Positions 13,844 through 26,535 of a stretch of DNA of 64,000 bases are shown in pieces. The notes below the pieces were generated by a model. The model did not search any database. It saw nothing but the letters and a program-made list of their open reading frames with translations, and was not told where the DNA came from. The position numbers and the translations under genes were made by a program. Each line of letters begins with the position of its first letter. The first letter of the stretch is position 1. This DNA is from Gordionus sp. m RMFG-2023 (taxonomy: Eukaryota > Nematomorpha > Gordioida > Chordodea > Parachordodidae): positions 22,756,846 through 22,820,845 of the forward strand of contig NC_088779.1 of the NCBI RefSeq assembly GCF_954871325.1, given 5' to 3'.

Positions 13844-14732
13844 ATAATCCTCTACAAATAAATATTCGTTGAATCCATCAAATTATATAATGAATATATA
13901 TCATTTCAATATATTAAAAAAGTTGCACTTGTAAATATTATGCTGTACCACGTACTATAAATATATTTTTATTTTCGTCATGATTAATACAAAATTATGC
14001 ATATAAATTTTCCCATTTTTTATTTATTTCAAGTTATGAGATATGAAAAGGGAAATGAAATCTCCTTTCCTAATTTCTGCTTATTTTAAACAGTTGTATT
14101 ATTCAAAATTTAATGAAATTATTCTCTAACTAATCCATTTTTATAATCGGTATCTTTCTTTAAGTAACCCTTACAAATTTATTATTTTTAAATTCCATTA
14201 AAAATAATTAAATGACAAGAAAAGAATTTGTAATAAAGAGTAGCGTTTGACTTCATTGGAAGGTTTATCTTCCATATATAAGACTAAATTAATTATTATT
14301 TTAAAATCAGAATAGTCATAATCCTTATGAAATGAAATAAATACGAATGATCTAAACTATTGGTATTGAGTAAAGTCAATTATAAATTCCAGGCAAATAC
14401 GTCAATTCATCTTGATTGGCATAAAAGATTAAGATAATCGATGGATTACTCTATTCCTTTCTTTAACTAATCCATTCCTCAAAAAATATTTTATATAAAA
14501 ATTTGAGGCGACCGTTAAAGAGCTCCAGCGTGGGATAAAAAAAATTATTTTTTAAAGAAATGACTTAGAATAGAAAAATTAAATTAAAAGATCTACCAAG
14601 GATGCCATGTCAAAAAAAGTATAGTAATTGAAACTATGTGTGAATAAATAAATATAACACGAATAATTTCAAAAATTTCAATCGAAAAATAAAGAGTCCA
14701 TTTATTATACAAATAATTTTTCATGGCCCCTA
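13844..14732. other. AT-rich, nothing recognised
   Basis: No exon-like frame or repeat end seen. Confidence 0.55.
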
Positions 14733-14957
14733 CATAATCGCTCAGAAAAAAATCATGCTCAGAAATGATATAAATGCTCAGATTATTTCTTAATATTCAG
14801 ATAAAAGATTTAATTGCCCAGGAAAAACATTGATTGCTCAGTTATAAAAATGAAGCAGTCAGAAAATCTTTTTAGGATTTTAAAAAAAATATATATCTGA
14901 GAAATTCAGTTAAAAATTCTGAGCTTTAAGTATTTTTAAATTCTGAGCAATTATGGA
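14733..14957. mobile_element. Small inverted-repeat element with 20-bp subterminal array
   Basis: The ends CATAATCGCTCAGAA and TTCTGAGCAATTATG are inverted repeats (14 of 15). From the left end the word GCTCAG or a close variant recurs at 14740, 14757, 14776, 14796, 14816, 14836 and 14856, a period of about 20 bp. Near the right end the complement CTGAG recurs at about 14897, 14919 and 14943. The element therefore carries opposed arrays of one short unit, as DNA-transposon ends often do. No target duplication could be fixed. Confidence 0.65.
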
Positions 14958-15460
14958 AAAATATTTTGAGTTATTTTATTAATTTAAACCTATTCTTTAT
15001 TCAAAGAATAAAATTTTATTTTATAGGGTTTAATACTGGGATTCAAATTGAACCTATAAACGCTTAAACAAGTATTAGGGGTTAATTTAACTTTTATAGC
15101 AAGAACCCTCCTTTGTAATTTGAGGAAGCTTTTAGTAATTTTTTTATTTTATCTTTGGTTATTTTGTGGATTATTTGCATTAAGTTTCAAGAGATATTAT
15201 AAAAAAATCAAGTATTTTATAGGTCATAATTGTTTATAAAATTATCAAAATTATATTTTATTTTTATTAATAATTTAGCCAAATTGAATTTTCTATAAAG
15301 TTATATTTTAAGCTATTTTTTTAAAACTTTTCAATAAGTATCAATAAGAAATATAAATGACATCCTTATCCATAAGACGCTAGATCCTTGAAAATCTTAT
15401 GATATGATTTAACCAATGTTGTATATATATACATATTATTAGATTGTGGTTCACTAAAAC
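14958..15460. other. AT-rich, nothing recognised
   Basis: No gene or repeat ends seen between the small inverted element and the hAT copy that follows. Confidence 0.5.
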
Positions 15461-15737
15461 CAGAGTTGTTAAAGAAGCTCGATACTGTAGCGCGCTATCT
15501 TTTTTTGGTAGTTATAGTTAATAGCGGGCTCCATTTTTTGAAAGTAGCTTTTTAAAAATATAAAGTAATAATAAACATTAAAATTTAATTATAATATCAT
15601 AATTAATTAAAATTTATTATTTAATTCTAAAATTGAAATTTATATTTTCAATTTGTAATTTATATTTTCCATTTGTATTCTAAACCTAAATTATCTAGTC
15701 TAAATTATCTAAAATTTCATCGCAATTAAATATCCAA

Positions 15738-15929
15738 ATGGATGTAAGTGAGTCAGACAATTTTGATATTAATGAAATAGAAGGTGCCCTGGTAGAAAAT
15801 GTTCTTGATAAAAATAATACAAATTTTCCATTTCCAAAATTTAAAAAATATTTTCAAATTAATTTAAAAACAAAAGGTAGTTACAAATTTATTTGCTCGA
15901 ACTGTAAAAAAAAATATATCCTTAAATAA
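15738..15929 (+). pseudogene. BED-finger exon of hAT transposase
   Basis: An acidic start MDVSESDNFDINEIEG leads to NFPFPKFKKYFQIN and then ICSNCKKK, the first Cys pair of a BED zinc finger. An A-run right after it shifts the frame, and the neighbouring frame continues SSSYNHKNHL, the His half of the finger. The first His-bearing word is NHK where the other copies have NLK. Further on (about 16090-16240) the plus strand reads ANKAIIDFVIDTESS, matching AEKVIVDFIIDTVQP of the copy at 48569. It is the DNA-binding part of a BED-type hAT transposase, broken by at least this frameshift and by the LINE insertion. Confidence 0.75.
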
Positions 15930-16239
15930 ATCCAGCAGCTATAACCACAAAAATCACCTGGTATTTTTATTTTGTAAAAATGTTCATGCCAACAGTTTAA
16001 AAGAGATAGAAAAACATCTTATTTTGGTATAGGGGAGACTACATCCAAAAAGACCAATTCAATTCAAGCTAAATTGATTAATACTATTGCATACCAAAAT
16101 TTCTCAGAAACTAGCTAATAAAGCTATTATCGATTTTGTAATTGATACAGAGTCCAGTATACAAGGGGAAAGTCATTTAGATTTCGGATCTTACAAAGCT
16201 ATTAAACTCATGGAACATGCAATGAAATATTTAAGAGGG

Positions 16240-17428
16240 TATTAGAGAAGCGGATAATGGAACAAATTAAAATTGATGAAATGGGTTTGGCTTTACATCG
16301 AAGAAAGGAACGTCAGATGCAATTTTTGTGGTGAGACAAATATAGGAGAAGATGGGCATTGAGATAATAAGGTGTGGAAGAATAGGTTCCGTTAGATGAT
16401 AGAGATAGTGAAAAATTTGAAGTGAAGGTATAGTACTTCATCAAGGATCCGTGCTGAGTTCATTATTATATATAGTAATGGTTGTGGTGGCTAAAGAAAT
16501 GCGTGAAGGACTTCCATGGGAGCTAGCAGATGACCTTGTATTAATGCAAACGTGAGGAAGAATATAGGGATAAAATTAGTAGATGTAAGATGGCAATTGA
16601 AGCAAAGGGCTTGAAAATAAATGAAGCAAAGACAAAGGTGATGATTGGTGGAGATAATCTGAAGATGGAGGAATCAGACAACTGTCCTTGTGGCATATGC
16701 TGGAAAGGAGTTACTAGAAACAATTTAATGCACAGGCGTCAGAAATAGGTGCATAAAAGATGTAGCGGATCTTTATTTGCCGAACGTGCATAAAAGGGGT
16801 ACATAATATTGATAACGTAGAAAATGGTGGATGGTATATTGGTAAAGGGTTAACCCTCAGAAAAGTGGATAATTTTTGTTATTTGGATGATATCGCAGAT
16901 GGTAGTGTAGATTCTGCTGTTGTTGCAAGGGTCAGAGAATCATGGAAGTTTAGAGAGATGTAATCCATTCTAACAAATAAGGTTTCTCTAAGAGGAAAGT
17001 TTACGTAAACTGTGTGAGGAGTTGTTTAGTTTATGGCGGAGAAACATGGGCAATGAAAGCGACCCACGAAGCAAATTAGAAAGAACAGAATTGAGTATGA
17101 TTAGATGGATGTGTGGGGATTAACTGAGAGAGAGAAAAACTAGAAAGGAATTCCGAGCAAGATTGGATATAGAAATGATTGGAGTGGTAATGTGAAGAAA
17201 TTGACTAAAATGATTTGGGCATGTGGAACCTAAGACAAAAGATAACTGGATAAAGAGATGCACCTTGATAGAAGTAGGAGGATCAAGACCTATGGAAAGA
17301 TGACGTGGATAAATGTGATAGCGGCGGATATGAGAAAAGTGAATCTTACAAAATGGAAAAGAAAAATCAGAGGGAAAACTGGCCAACGGGTAAACCTATC
17401 GCTATACAGAGAAGAAGAATATACTATG
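16240..17428 (+). mobile_element. LINE (non-LTR) fragment with reverse transcriptase C-half
   Basis: Plus-strand reading gives RT fingers/palm pieces in order: VLEKRIMEQIKIDEMGF, GTSDAIFVVRQ, FEVKVGLHQGSVLS, and the catalytic loop as ELADDLVLM (usually LYADDLVL, here missing LY). These are followed by GLKINEAKTKVM, a Cys-rich PHD-like insert (CPCGICWKGV ... HKRCS), KVDNFCYLDD, LVYGGETWAMK, RTELSMIRWMCG and a basic tail KMTWINVIAADMRKVNLT. The order fits the 3' half of ORF2 of an invertebrate non-LTR element. The 5' half is absent, as expected of 5' truncation, and several frameshifts and stops (for example after RWMCGD) inactivate it. No poly(A) tail remains at the junction. Confidence 0.8.
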
Positions 17429-17627
17429 CAATTACATTATAAGCAAAAAATAAAATAACTTATTTCTAAAAATTTTTTATAAAAAGTAGCCAAATTTACT
17501 TTTAACAAATAGTAACTAATAGCATGTTACTTTTTTGATAAGTAGCGATATCGGTAGCGCGCTCCATTTTTGAAAAATAGAGATAGCTGTAGCGCGCTAC
17601 TTTTAAAAGTAGGGTTTAACAATTCTG

Positions 17628-19867
17628 GCTAATGCTCTGTCCCATTTTTGTAGTATGCACACCGACTAATTGTCATATCGATCTATATATTAATACATAT
17701 ATTAAAGCCATTTAATCAATATGCAAACCACAAGATGGTAATATAGCTATAAATGTACACTTTTAAAGAATTTAAAGCGTGATCGCCAATCTACATACAT
17801 CACACTATTGGGTCGGTCAACCCCATGGTTGGGGTTTGTTAAGGAAAATTAACATATTTATAAAAATAATTATATATTATATTAATAAATTGTGATATCT
17901 CAATAACTGAACTATAATCATTAAAAATATTGCCAGATCCAGTTTCCCTTGTTTTAAAATATGATTGTCAATTAAATTGGATTGTTTAAATATCAGTTTA
18001 GATATTTTTCAATTGATTCATCATAAAGGATTTATTTATTATTTTCAATTATTTTTTTCCAACAGAGTTTATAATCGAAACTAGAACCCCAGGAAGTTTT
18101 AAAAATATTTTATCGGCATTATGTTAGAGACAATATGTTTATTTTTTTTCGGTCAATATATTACTTTTCAACTTAAGATAATTTTTTGGGCGTATTAATT
18201 TTAGAAATTAGATTTTACCGGATTTCAGCATGTTTAGAATATCTAATATAAATTCCAGGCATTAATATCGCCAACTTTTTAGTCATTTAAAAGTTGTAAT
18301 AGAAATTAAAAATTTATTGAAGGTTTTTTTTAAAAAAAAATTATGATTACATCTTGGAAAAATTTTTATGAATGAAAATTAATTTTTACTTATATCTAAA
18401 AAAATTTGGAGTTTTTAGGTAAAAATTTGATCAATATTTTTTTTTACTCTGGGGAAAACTAATAAATTATATTAAGTTCAAAAGTTCATGGAAAATTTTT
18501 AATTTTATAATAAACCTCAGAGCAGAGTTCCTATACATGCTAGAAATATTTTTCCGGCAAATTTATATTTTTTGAAATGATATTTAGAATTGAGAAATAA
18601 AATGGATCTACATATAGACCAATGACTAATGTAGGCTAATGGGGCTAATAAAAGTTAGATATTGGCGAAGGACCAATTTTGGCTATAGTTTTTAGTATAA
18701 AAATAAAATACAAAGTGCATATATATGAGCCTTAAACAACTTTTTAGTATTAGATTATTTATCGACACCTGCGTTCTGTAACAAATAGTCAACACGTTGG
18801 CTGAAAAAAAAAGATTTGATAACATATTAATAATATTTTGGCATCGATTTTTACTTATTCCTCTAAAACACGTCATCTATTGATATACGCATTCTCCCGA
18901 TTTTCCTACCGTTATTTATAATCGATCTCCAAAACTTTCCAATTTAAAATATAATAAAAATATTTAATATCTTTTAATTTATATAAACTGTTATATAATA
19001 ATTACTTCCTTTGATTCTGATTATGTAAATGTGAAGTATTATATAATTATTAAAAATCGATCTATATAAAATGATATAATTGAAGTTAGCAATTTGTTAT
19101 TTAAAATTTTACAGTTTTATATAGCCTAATAATTTTTGATTACTTAAATAAATTTTTTCCTCGTATTTCATTTTTTTTCCAATTTTATTCCATTAATTTA
19201 AATTATATATAAATTTCAATTTTAAGACAAGCTAAACATCCAAAACAATTTTTAAATCGCATTTAACTCGAATTTCATTTATTCATGGGTCACAGAAGAT
19301 AAAGAAAGTAGTTATGCAATTAAAATAATATGCAATACAAAATTTAATATCAGCATGGAAGAGTCCATGGTGTAAAAAACATTTAACAAGGTAAAAACAT
19401 ATATTCGATTTAAAAAATAAGGAATCATCAAATAATATCCAACCATACTTTAAAAACAATGCAATAACCGAAACGGCATTCATCTATCACACAATAAAAT
19501 ATTCTCTTAGTTAATTATCTACAGATTGCGTTACAAACTTATTGCCTATACTCTTTCCTGATTTAAAAATCGCCAAAAATGTAGGCAAAAGCTTTAAAAA
19601 TAGTGTTATAGGTCCTGAATATGAAGTTTATCTTAGAGGATTTGAAATAAAATCATTCATTTTTTTTAACTGATGCAGTCAAATCATAATAATAAGCGTT
19701 TTAATATTCATTTATATACTTCTCATATTTTAAATCTACATTTGAAAAAAAAATTTACAAAATTTATTCAAAATAACAATATTTTAAAAATTTCAGGTCA
19801 AAGAATTTTCTCCGTAAATCCGCCCCGGGACTTTCCCCAAACCCCAACTCTTAAGATGTCATTTTGC
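17628..19867. other. AT-rich intergenic, no gene seen
   Basis: More than 2 kb without a recognisable domain, repeat end or convincing exon. Short open frames here (for example 18655-18876, 19283-19483) have no motif. Confidence 0.5.
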
Positions 19868-21454
19868 CAGAGTTAAAATATACTTTTTAAATGGATCTAG
19901 ATACAAATACAATTTTAAAAATGTATCTAGAATATGCAATTTTTAAAAAATATACTGGCAACAGGCACAATTTTTAACATAGATTTAGCTGTTTTTCTCA
20001 AACAGAACCTCTTATTATGAGATCACAAAATACGTAAATAACATTTTTATCTTTGGTTCTCATTCATTTCAAACACCATATAAAAAATGTCAATATCCCT
20101 ATTTTTATTGTTCTTTTGAACAAAGTCTCATTTAAAACGATTCATTAAATAGCGTAATTTCAAAATTATTTTTAAAAAAAATTTTAAATAAATTTATTTG
20201 CTTATAATAATTTTGTGCATCAATGGCATTGTTTTTAATGGGTCTCAGGGCTAAGCAAGGACATATATATTTCTTTACATAATAAAAATATCCTTCACTA
20301 TCTTAAACTGATATCCAGGGATGCAAACCCGGCAAAATTTTTGTCCGGGTTCGGTGTGGGTTTGGTTTAAGGTTAAAAAAATAGGTGGGTTCGGTTCGGG
20401 CTCGGTTCAGGGAAATATTTTGAATTGGTTCCGGGTTCAGCTCGAGTTTAAGAATTTTTGAATTGATAAAAAAATATATTCTATATTTAAATCATAATTA
20501 AAAAACTAGACATAATTAGGTATAAAAAATAAATTTTTTATTTTATTTATAGGAATATATAGTTGAAAATACAAAGCATAGTCATGTATAGATTTAAAAA
20601 ATTTTATTTAGACGTATTTCTTTAAATTAACAATATCCAATATAATAATTTTACTTTGACTTGTTCACTTTCATTTTCCAATTAATAATCTTTGAGAATA
20701 AGTTAAAGATTAAAAATAAATGGCGTAAATGAATTTAATTGTTAAAAATTTATTAACAATCCAATGGAATCTTTGAGAATAAATTTAAAAAAATTAAAAA
20801 ATGGAGTAAATGAATTAAGTTGTTTAAAATTTATTAACACTTCACTTAATTGGAAATTTGAAAATATTATAAAATGTCAAGTAAATTATTAATATTAGTA
20901 TTTACAATTATACAAATATCTTATATTAATTTAAACAATACACTTGAACCCGGTTGAACCCGAGTTCAAATATAATTTCCGGGTTCGGATTGGGGTTTTG
21001 AAAATTTTATAATCGGGGTTCAGGTTCGGTTCGGGTTCAGATTCCCAAAAACCCGTGTTTTCTTCTCCGGGTTAGGGATCGGTTCGAACCCTTGGATACA
21101 CTGATATCTATAGATATGAATAAGAAAAAAATAATATTTAATGAATATTTATATATTTATTTTCATAAGTTTTAATATTTTATAGATATATTTTCATTAT
21201 ACTAGTCTTAATATTCTTTATATATATTTATTTAAATTATATGCTAATATGAGATTAAATGAATTTTGCATTCAAATATTTTTATTTTAAATAAAAAAGA
21301 GTTAAATATAAGTATATCAAAATATATCTTAAAAAGTAAAAAATGGAACAGATACCTCTAAATAAGTATCTAGACATAGATACAGATACTTTTTATAAAA
21401 GTGTATCTAGATACCGATATGATATTTTTGTAATTAGATACTTTAACAACTCTG
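19868..21454. mobile_element. hAT-like element interrupted by a second hAT
   Basis: The left end CAGAGTTAAAATATAC and the right end ATACTTTAACAACTCTG are imperfect inverted repeats. Flanks CATTTTGC and CATTAATC agree at 5 of 8. Both subterminal regions carry repeated GTATCTAGATAC-like words. The hAT at 20316-21100 is inserted inside; without it the element is about 794 bp and non-coding. Similar GTATCTAGATAC words recur at 28805-29606 and 57715-57780. Confidence 0.6.
20316..21100. mobile_element. hAT element with perfect TSD (CAGGGATGCAAACC family)
   Basis: A perfect 8-bp duplication CTGATATC (20308-20315 and 21101-21108) brackets the element. The left end is CAGGGATGCAAACCCGG; the right end is a decayed inverse (GGTTCGAACCCTTGGATACA). 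Many CGGGTTCGG words lie near both ends. The AT-rich core includes a two-fold block beginning AATCTTTGAGAATAA (20687 and 20770). It is non-autonomous. A longer sister copy lies at 23997-24987. Confidence 0.88.
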
Positions 21455-21587
21455 CATTAATCTCGGCTCCTATAATAATCTAAAGGATATTTGTTGGAAA
21501 TCATTCTAAATCTTTAGAAACCTATTATATACATCTTTTCAAACTTGTTCTTGACAATTCATTTTGGAATTGAAGCATTTTGTCTAG

Positions 21588-21850
21588 TGTTGTTAAATAG
21601 CTATTTTAAAAACGGCAAACCCAATATTTTAGCTAAAAAATTTTATGTCAGCCTGGGGATTTTTCTCGTAGATGGTAGAAGGCTTGGACATCTATTAAAA
21701 AAAATCTCGAGGCTTTCATATATAGTATTGTTAAAGGGCTTGATTTGAGCCGATTTAAAATAAACGGTTAACTCAATATTTTATCCAAAAAAACATTATG
21801 TCTCAAGGCTTATGTAATACTTTCCTGACTAAAATATTGAGTTAAAAGCT
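21588..21850. mobile_element. Two overlapping copies of the TAGWGTTGTTAAA MITE
   Basis: One copy starts TAGTGTTGTTAAATAGC at about 21588. A second start, TAGTATTGTTAAAGGGC, lies at about 21723 before the first has ended. Both have the interior words of the MITE at 38724 (GGGGATTTTTCTCGTAGATGG). The second ends around GAGTTAAAAGCTATTTAGC without a clear terminus. This is a nested or tandem insertion. Confidence 0.6.
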
Positions 21851-21884
21851 ATTTAGCAAAACTACTTGCGAAATATTATTTAGG

Positions 21885-22265
21885 CAAAAATAGAGTTCTA
21901 AAACGCTAAAATAAAAATCGCTAAAAATTGAAAATAATTGTTTATATCTCCTAGAAAATTTTTGAAATAATATTAATAGATGCAAGTGATTTTTTAAATA
22001 TTAACATTTAAATTGACTTTTTAAAAAAATCACCAAAAATGGAGAAAATATTATCATTGTTCCCTGAATTGGGAACAACTTTTGAGAATATTGATAATAT
22101 ATCCTATTTTTAGCTATTTTTTTAAAAAATTTGAATACTCGAGTTTAATTCCCTAGCATCTATTTATATATTAATTTCAAATTTACTTTTAAAATTTTCT
22201 AGGATATTTATTATAAACGAAATTTCTAATTTTTTTTTGTTTTTAACAATTTATTTAGCCATTTA
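21885..22265. mobile_element. Foldback element
   Basis: The left arm (AAAATTTTTGAAATAATATT ... GATGC ... AAAAAAATCACC) reappears inverted on the right (AGCTATTTTTTTAAAAAA ... GCATC ... AATTTCAAATTTACTTTT). This gives two imperfect arms of about 150 bp around a short centre. One arm recurs at 10720-10915. It is non-coding. Confidence 0.6.
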
Positions 22266-23996
22266 CAATGTGAACCAAAATCTTAATTTAAAGTAGACTA
22301 AATCATGCCGTTTAACAACAATAATTTCGTCTCACATATATACATATTTTGCTTAGAGAAAAAAAAACATGTCAACATTAACATTATTTCTATGATTGAT
22401 GTTATATGGGCATTTTTTAAAAAAAATAAATATTATATTAATTTAATCGATAATTTCTTTTTAATATATAATACATTGTTTCTTTAGGGGATGACGGGAT
22501 AATAAATGTCAAACAAAATAAATAAAAATTCCCAATCATTTAATAAAATAATATCCTTTCTTTGTAATTGTGTGAATTCAAATTTTTATATAATTAAAAA
22601 ATATATTAATATTGAATCTTTACTTTGTTAATAAAAGTATATAACAATTTAAAAAAACTATAAATATCATAATAAAACATTTGAAAACGATATTTTCAAC
22701 AAGGGTATTATTAGAACCAAAGATTATATTATTATCTAAACTGAGGACTTCATTTTATCTATTGTATACAAATCAGCTGGTGAGCACGCCATTTTTGGTT
22801 TCTAAATAATTTACATTAATATTTTTGTCAGTGAATATTTTGCTGAAACAGCTGATTGATTTAAATTAGTCTATTTAACAACAAGATTGTCAGATTTGAC
22901 AAGTTATTAATAAAAATGATTAAATTTTATTAAAACCCATTTTTATTTTATCTTAACTCCAGCCCATGTCTCTCAAACCTTTAAATTACCCTAACTCGTA
23001 TCCCTTTAAACTTTAATCCCTTTACGTACAGTTCTTTTTTAATTTTAAAAATATTTCGCCACTTAAAAAAAATCCCCAACATGCATTCCTTGAGTTGAGC
23101 TATCAATATGCTCTGCAATAATAATTTGAATTTAGGAGAAAAAATAGCATAAACCGTATTATAGTCCCTGTGGAACCCCAATATTTTGTAAAAATGTAAT
23201 CCGGCCAAATGGCGACTAAAATCTGACTTAAGGCCAGCCAATTCCCGTTCTGCTCATTTTGTCCAAAATTTTTCTAATTTTTAACCACCACCCCCCCCCC
23301 CCCTTAATAAGATTCTCCTAATTTTTTTATGATAAAAATTTTGTTTCTTCTTTAAGTTTCAATGCCTATTTACAAGGACGCTTAAATTAATTAAAATATA
23401 AGACATATCGCATCCATACCTATAGTGCGAAAATTATGTGTTATCTTCTTTCATCAAAATAAAATTGTAATTAGAAATTCTCTCGCGATAAGTATCAAGA
23501 TATAATGACTTTATTTCGTTTAACTTTATAAAAAATGCGTGTAATATGTAAAATTTAATTTAAATTTTCGGGCCAAGTTTAGGCCTAAAAATAAATAAAA
23601 TTTAAGGTCGAGTTAAGTTACAATTTTTTAAATAAAAATTGGGTTGAACCGGTTTATTATATTACAAAATAAGGACAATAAATATATATAAATCTATAAA
23701 TATGGAGCGTTTTGATGATAACTCTATTTAAGAAACATATGTTGCGATGCGTCGATAAAAAAATATGCTATTCGATTTATAAAAATAATAGCGAATTCGA
23801 TAAAAAATGTATATTTTTCTTAAATATTTATATAAAATAATTATCTCTATTTTAACTTATCTTATATTCGTTTTTAAAACTGAACCAGCTATAATAACAC
23901 TACGTTAAATAAAACAGCGCTTGAAGAAAACGCGTTTACTATAAATGAGTGTAAGAACTCTGCGTTTTAAATAAGTGTACTTTTATAAAAAAATTG
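22266..23996. other. AT-rich DNA with a dispersed repeat
   Basis: No gene seen. About 22840-23000 shares sequence with 35760-35950 (for example TGTCAGATTTGACAAGTT, then CCATGTCTCTCAAACC), marking a dispersed repeat without identified ends. A run of 13 C lies at 23291-23303. At 23560-23650 short GGGTTGAACCGG-type words suggest another hAT end fragment. Confidence 0.5.
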
Positions 23997-24987
23997 CAGG
24001 GATGCGAACCTTGCAAAATCGGTTCAAGGTAAAAAAAATAGGTGAGTTCGGTTCAGGGAAATATTTTTGAACCCAGATTTGGTTACGGGTTCAGTTCGGG
24101 TTTAAGAATTTTTGAATTGATAAAAAAAAATTCTATGTGAAATCATAATTAAACTAGAAATAGTGGCATAAAAAATTAATTTTTATTTATAGGCAAAATA
24201 TAGTTAAAAATACAAAGCATAGTCATGTTATCAATTTTAAAAATTTTATTTAGACGTATTTCTTTAAATTAACAATATATAATAATATAATTTTTACTTT
24301 GCCTTGTTCCTTTCATTTTCCTCTAATTAATAATCTTTAATAAGTTAAAAATTAAACTAAATAGATTAAATGAATTTAATTGTTTAAAATTTATTAACAC
24401 TCCAACAGGAATTTAAAGAATAAATTTAAAAAATTTAAAAATGGCGTAAATGAATTGTTAATACTTACTTAATTTATTTTTATTTAAACAATATTGATAT
24501 TGGTATAAATTTCTTGCTTTTTAGGTACATTCTTATTATTAAATTAAGCTCTTTTTAGAGCCTTCGATACTAATATATTTTTATTTAGTAATTTTATATA
24601 TTTTTATATGATTGTTTTAAAATTTTAGTGTTTTATCATTATTTAAAAAATTTATACCTTACTTAATTGGAAATTTGAAAATATATAAAATATCAGTTAA
24701 ATTATTAATATTTGTATTTACAATTATACAAATATCTTAATTTATGATTTTAAACAATACAATGAACCCAATTAATCTAGGTTCAAATAAAATTCCCGCG
24801 TTTTGGGGTTTGAAAAATATCTTAATTTATGATTTTAAACAATACAATGAACCCGGTTAATCGGTTCAAATAAAATTCCCGCATTTTGGGGTTTTGAAAA
24901 TTTTATAAACGGGGTTCAGATTCGGTGGTTCAGATTTTTTTCCAAAAACCCAGATTTTCTTTTCCGGGTTCGGTTTGAATCTTTGGA
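23997..24987. mobile_element. hAT element, sister of 20316-21100
   Basis: It starts CAGGGATGCGAACC and ends near CCGGGTTCGGTTTGAATC. The interior is clearly shared with 20316-21100 (for example ATACAAAGCATAGTCATG and TTTTATTTAGACGTATTTC). An 85-bp block beginning AATATCTTAATTTATG is duplicated in tandem (24731-24815 and 24816-24900). The target duplication is not clear. It is non-coding. Confidence 0.75.
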
Positions 24988-26143
24988 AATTTGCTCATAT
25001 ACTCAATTCAATATAATATATAGCTTAGCTCCCATCCTCTATCATTTATGTAAAAAATTATTTATAAAACATACCTTAATAATTAATTTTCCAAAGTGAA
25101 TGTTATGTATAAGATAGATGACATAAAAAAAATTATGCATATATGCATAACTGTAATGTAAAAAAAATTTGGTTTCTTCTTGTGCAAAATAATTTTTTTT
25201 AGAATTCATTTTTGATTAATTTTTAGAAAAATTTTATAATTTCTTATTTAAAAAATAAAATTGAGAATATTTATTTTTATTAATCAAAAAATGCATATCA
25301 AATATATATAAAAACCAAATTCCCCAAACACATTTGGTTTTTCGCTATTATACCTCTTTCTCTTTGAAATATACATCTTTCCCATTATTGTGTGTATAAG
25401 ATATATATTTTTTAATTTTCAGAATTCATATAGTTAAAGAAAAGCAGAAGAAACAAAAAAATGTATTAAGCCGCCACCGGTCTTTATTTTTCTAAAAAAA
25501 TGAAAGAAATGTATAAATGAGCTTTTTTTATTTATCGTTTGGTTTGGTACAAAATATAATTTTTTATTTTGATCAAAGAGCTTTTCAAAAAAATTTATTC
25601 GTTTGAAATGTTTCGTTTGTAAATTTTTTTTTTGTATTTTTATTTTTACATCAAATAATTATTATAAAAGTAATACTATATAAAAATAATGAATCATATA
25701 TAAAAAAAATTGTGTGTATATAATCTCATGTCTAGGCAATTTAGATATATTTTTTTTAGATAATGTACTTTATTTTAATATTCTCTTTATCAGATTTCAG
25801 AGGTTAAAACTTAAAATATATATTATATATAATTCAAAATTATAAAGGAGGATATATTTTTGTTTTTAAAAAAAATAAATCTTTTTAATGTATAAAAAAA
25901 AATCTTTGTATAAAAAAAAATATTATTATGTATATGTAAATATATTTTTTATTTTTTTCTATGAACTTTATCTTTTATTGTCAGAAAAGCAAACCATTAC
26001 TGTCAGTTATTTCTGGTGCTTTGATCAATTTTATATTTTATAAATATTTATTTTAGGAATTAAAAAACCAACTTAAAAATAATTGCTTTTAAAAAAGAAT
26101 AACAAATCTAATAAAAAAAATAATAATATGATTTAAAACTAGG
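24988..26143. other. AT-rich, nothing recognised
   Basis: Very AT-rich with long A and T runs; no frame or repeat end was recognised. Confidence 0.55.
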
Positions 26144-26535
26144 GCTGTGAGAGGACCAGAACCCTTTTTAAAACTTGAAAATTCAAATAATTTTTTTTAA
26201 ATTTAATCCCATTTAACTGCGTGCAAAACCTGTTTCAAAAGTTTTAAAAATTTTTTAAGTATTTTACGAACAAAGTTTTTGAAATAAATTTCTTGGTATA
26301 TTGGGCAGCACAACTTAAATTTAATAAAACTATTTTATGATTTTTTTAAAAAAATTTTTTAGGGCCAGCCCTATATTTTCAGGCCCGGCCCCTATTATTT
26401 TTAAATATATATTATTTAGATTTTTATAACAAATGGTAATTTAAAACGGCTCAGGTTTTTTTGAAAATAATATTTTAGACCCGGTCCGAGCATATTTAAA
26501 AAAATTTAAATACGGCCGGGGCTGCAGGTCTCTGG
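26144..26535. mobile_element. Partial hAT MITE(s)
   Basis: A left-type end TAGGGCTGTGAGAGGACC is at 26144. GC-rich words AGGCCCGGCCCC and GACCCGGTCCGAG, then GGGGCTGCAGGTCTCTGG at the right, resemble the family at 4142-4534. The two ends do not match each other, so this may be two fragments. Confidence 0.4.

Larger units (their letters stand above)
15461..17627 (+). mobile_element. BED-type hAT copy carrying a LINE fragment
   Basis: The left end CAGAGTTGTTAAAGAAGC is followed by repeated TAGCGCGCTA words. The right end has GTAGCGCGCTAC then TTTAACAATTCTG. Flanks ACTAAAAC and GCTAATGC agree at 5 of 8 positions, a decayed target duplication. The element has a BED-finger exon (15738) and part of the next exon (about 15960-16240). 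A LINE fragment then replaces or interrupts the rest, and hAT sequence resumes at about 17429 (TTACATTATAAGCAAAAAA), exactly as in the copy at 45709-49281. Confidence 0.85.

Noticed and set aside
17120-17386. Minus-strand open frame of 88 codons
   Set aside because: Antisense of the LINE C-terminal region.
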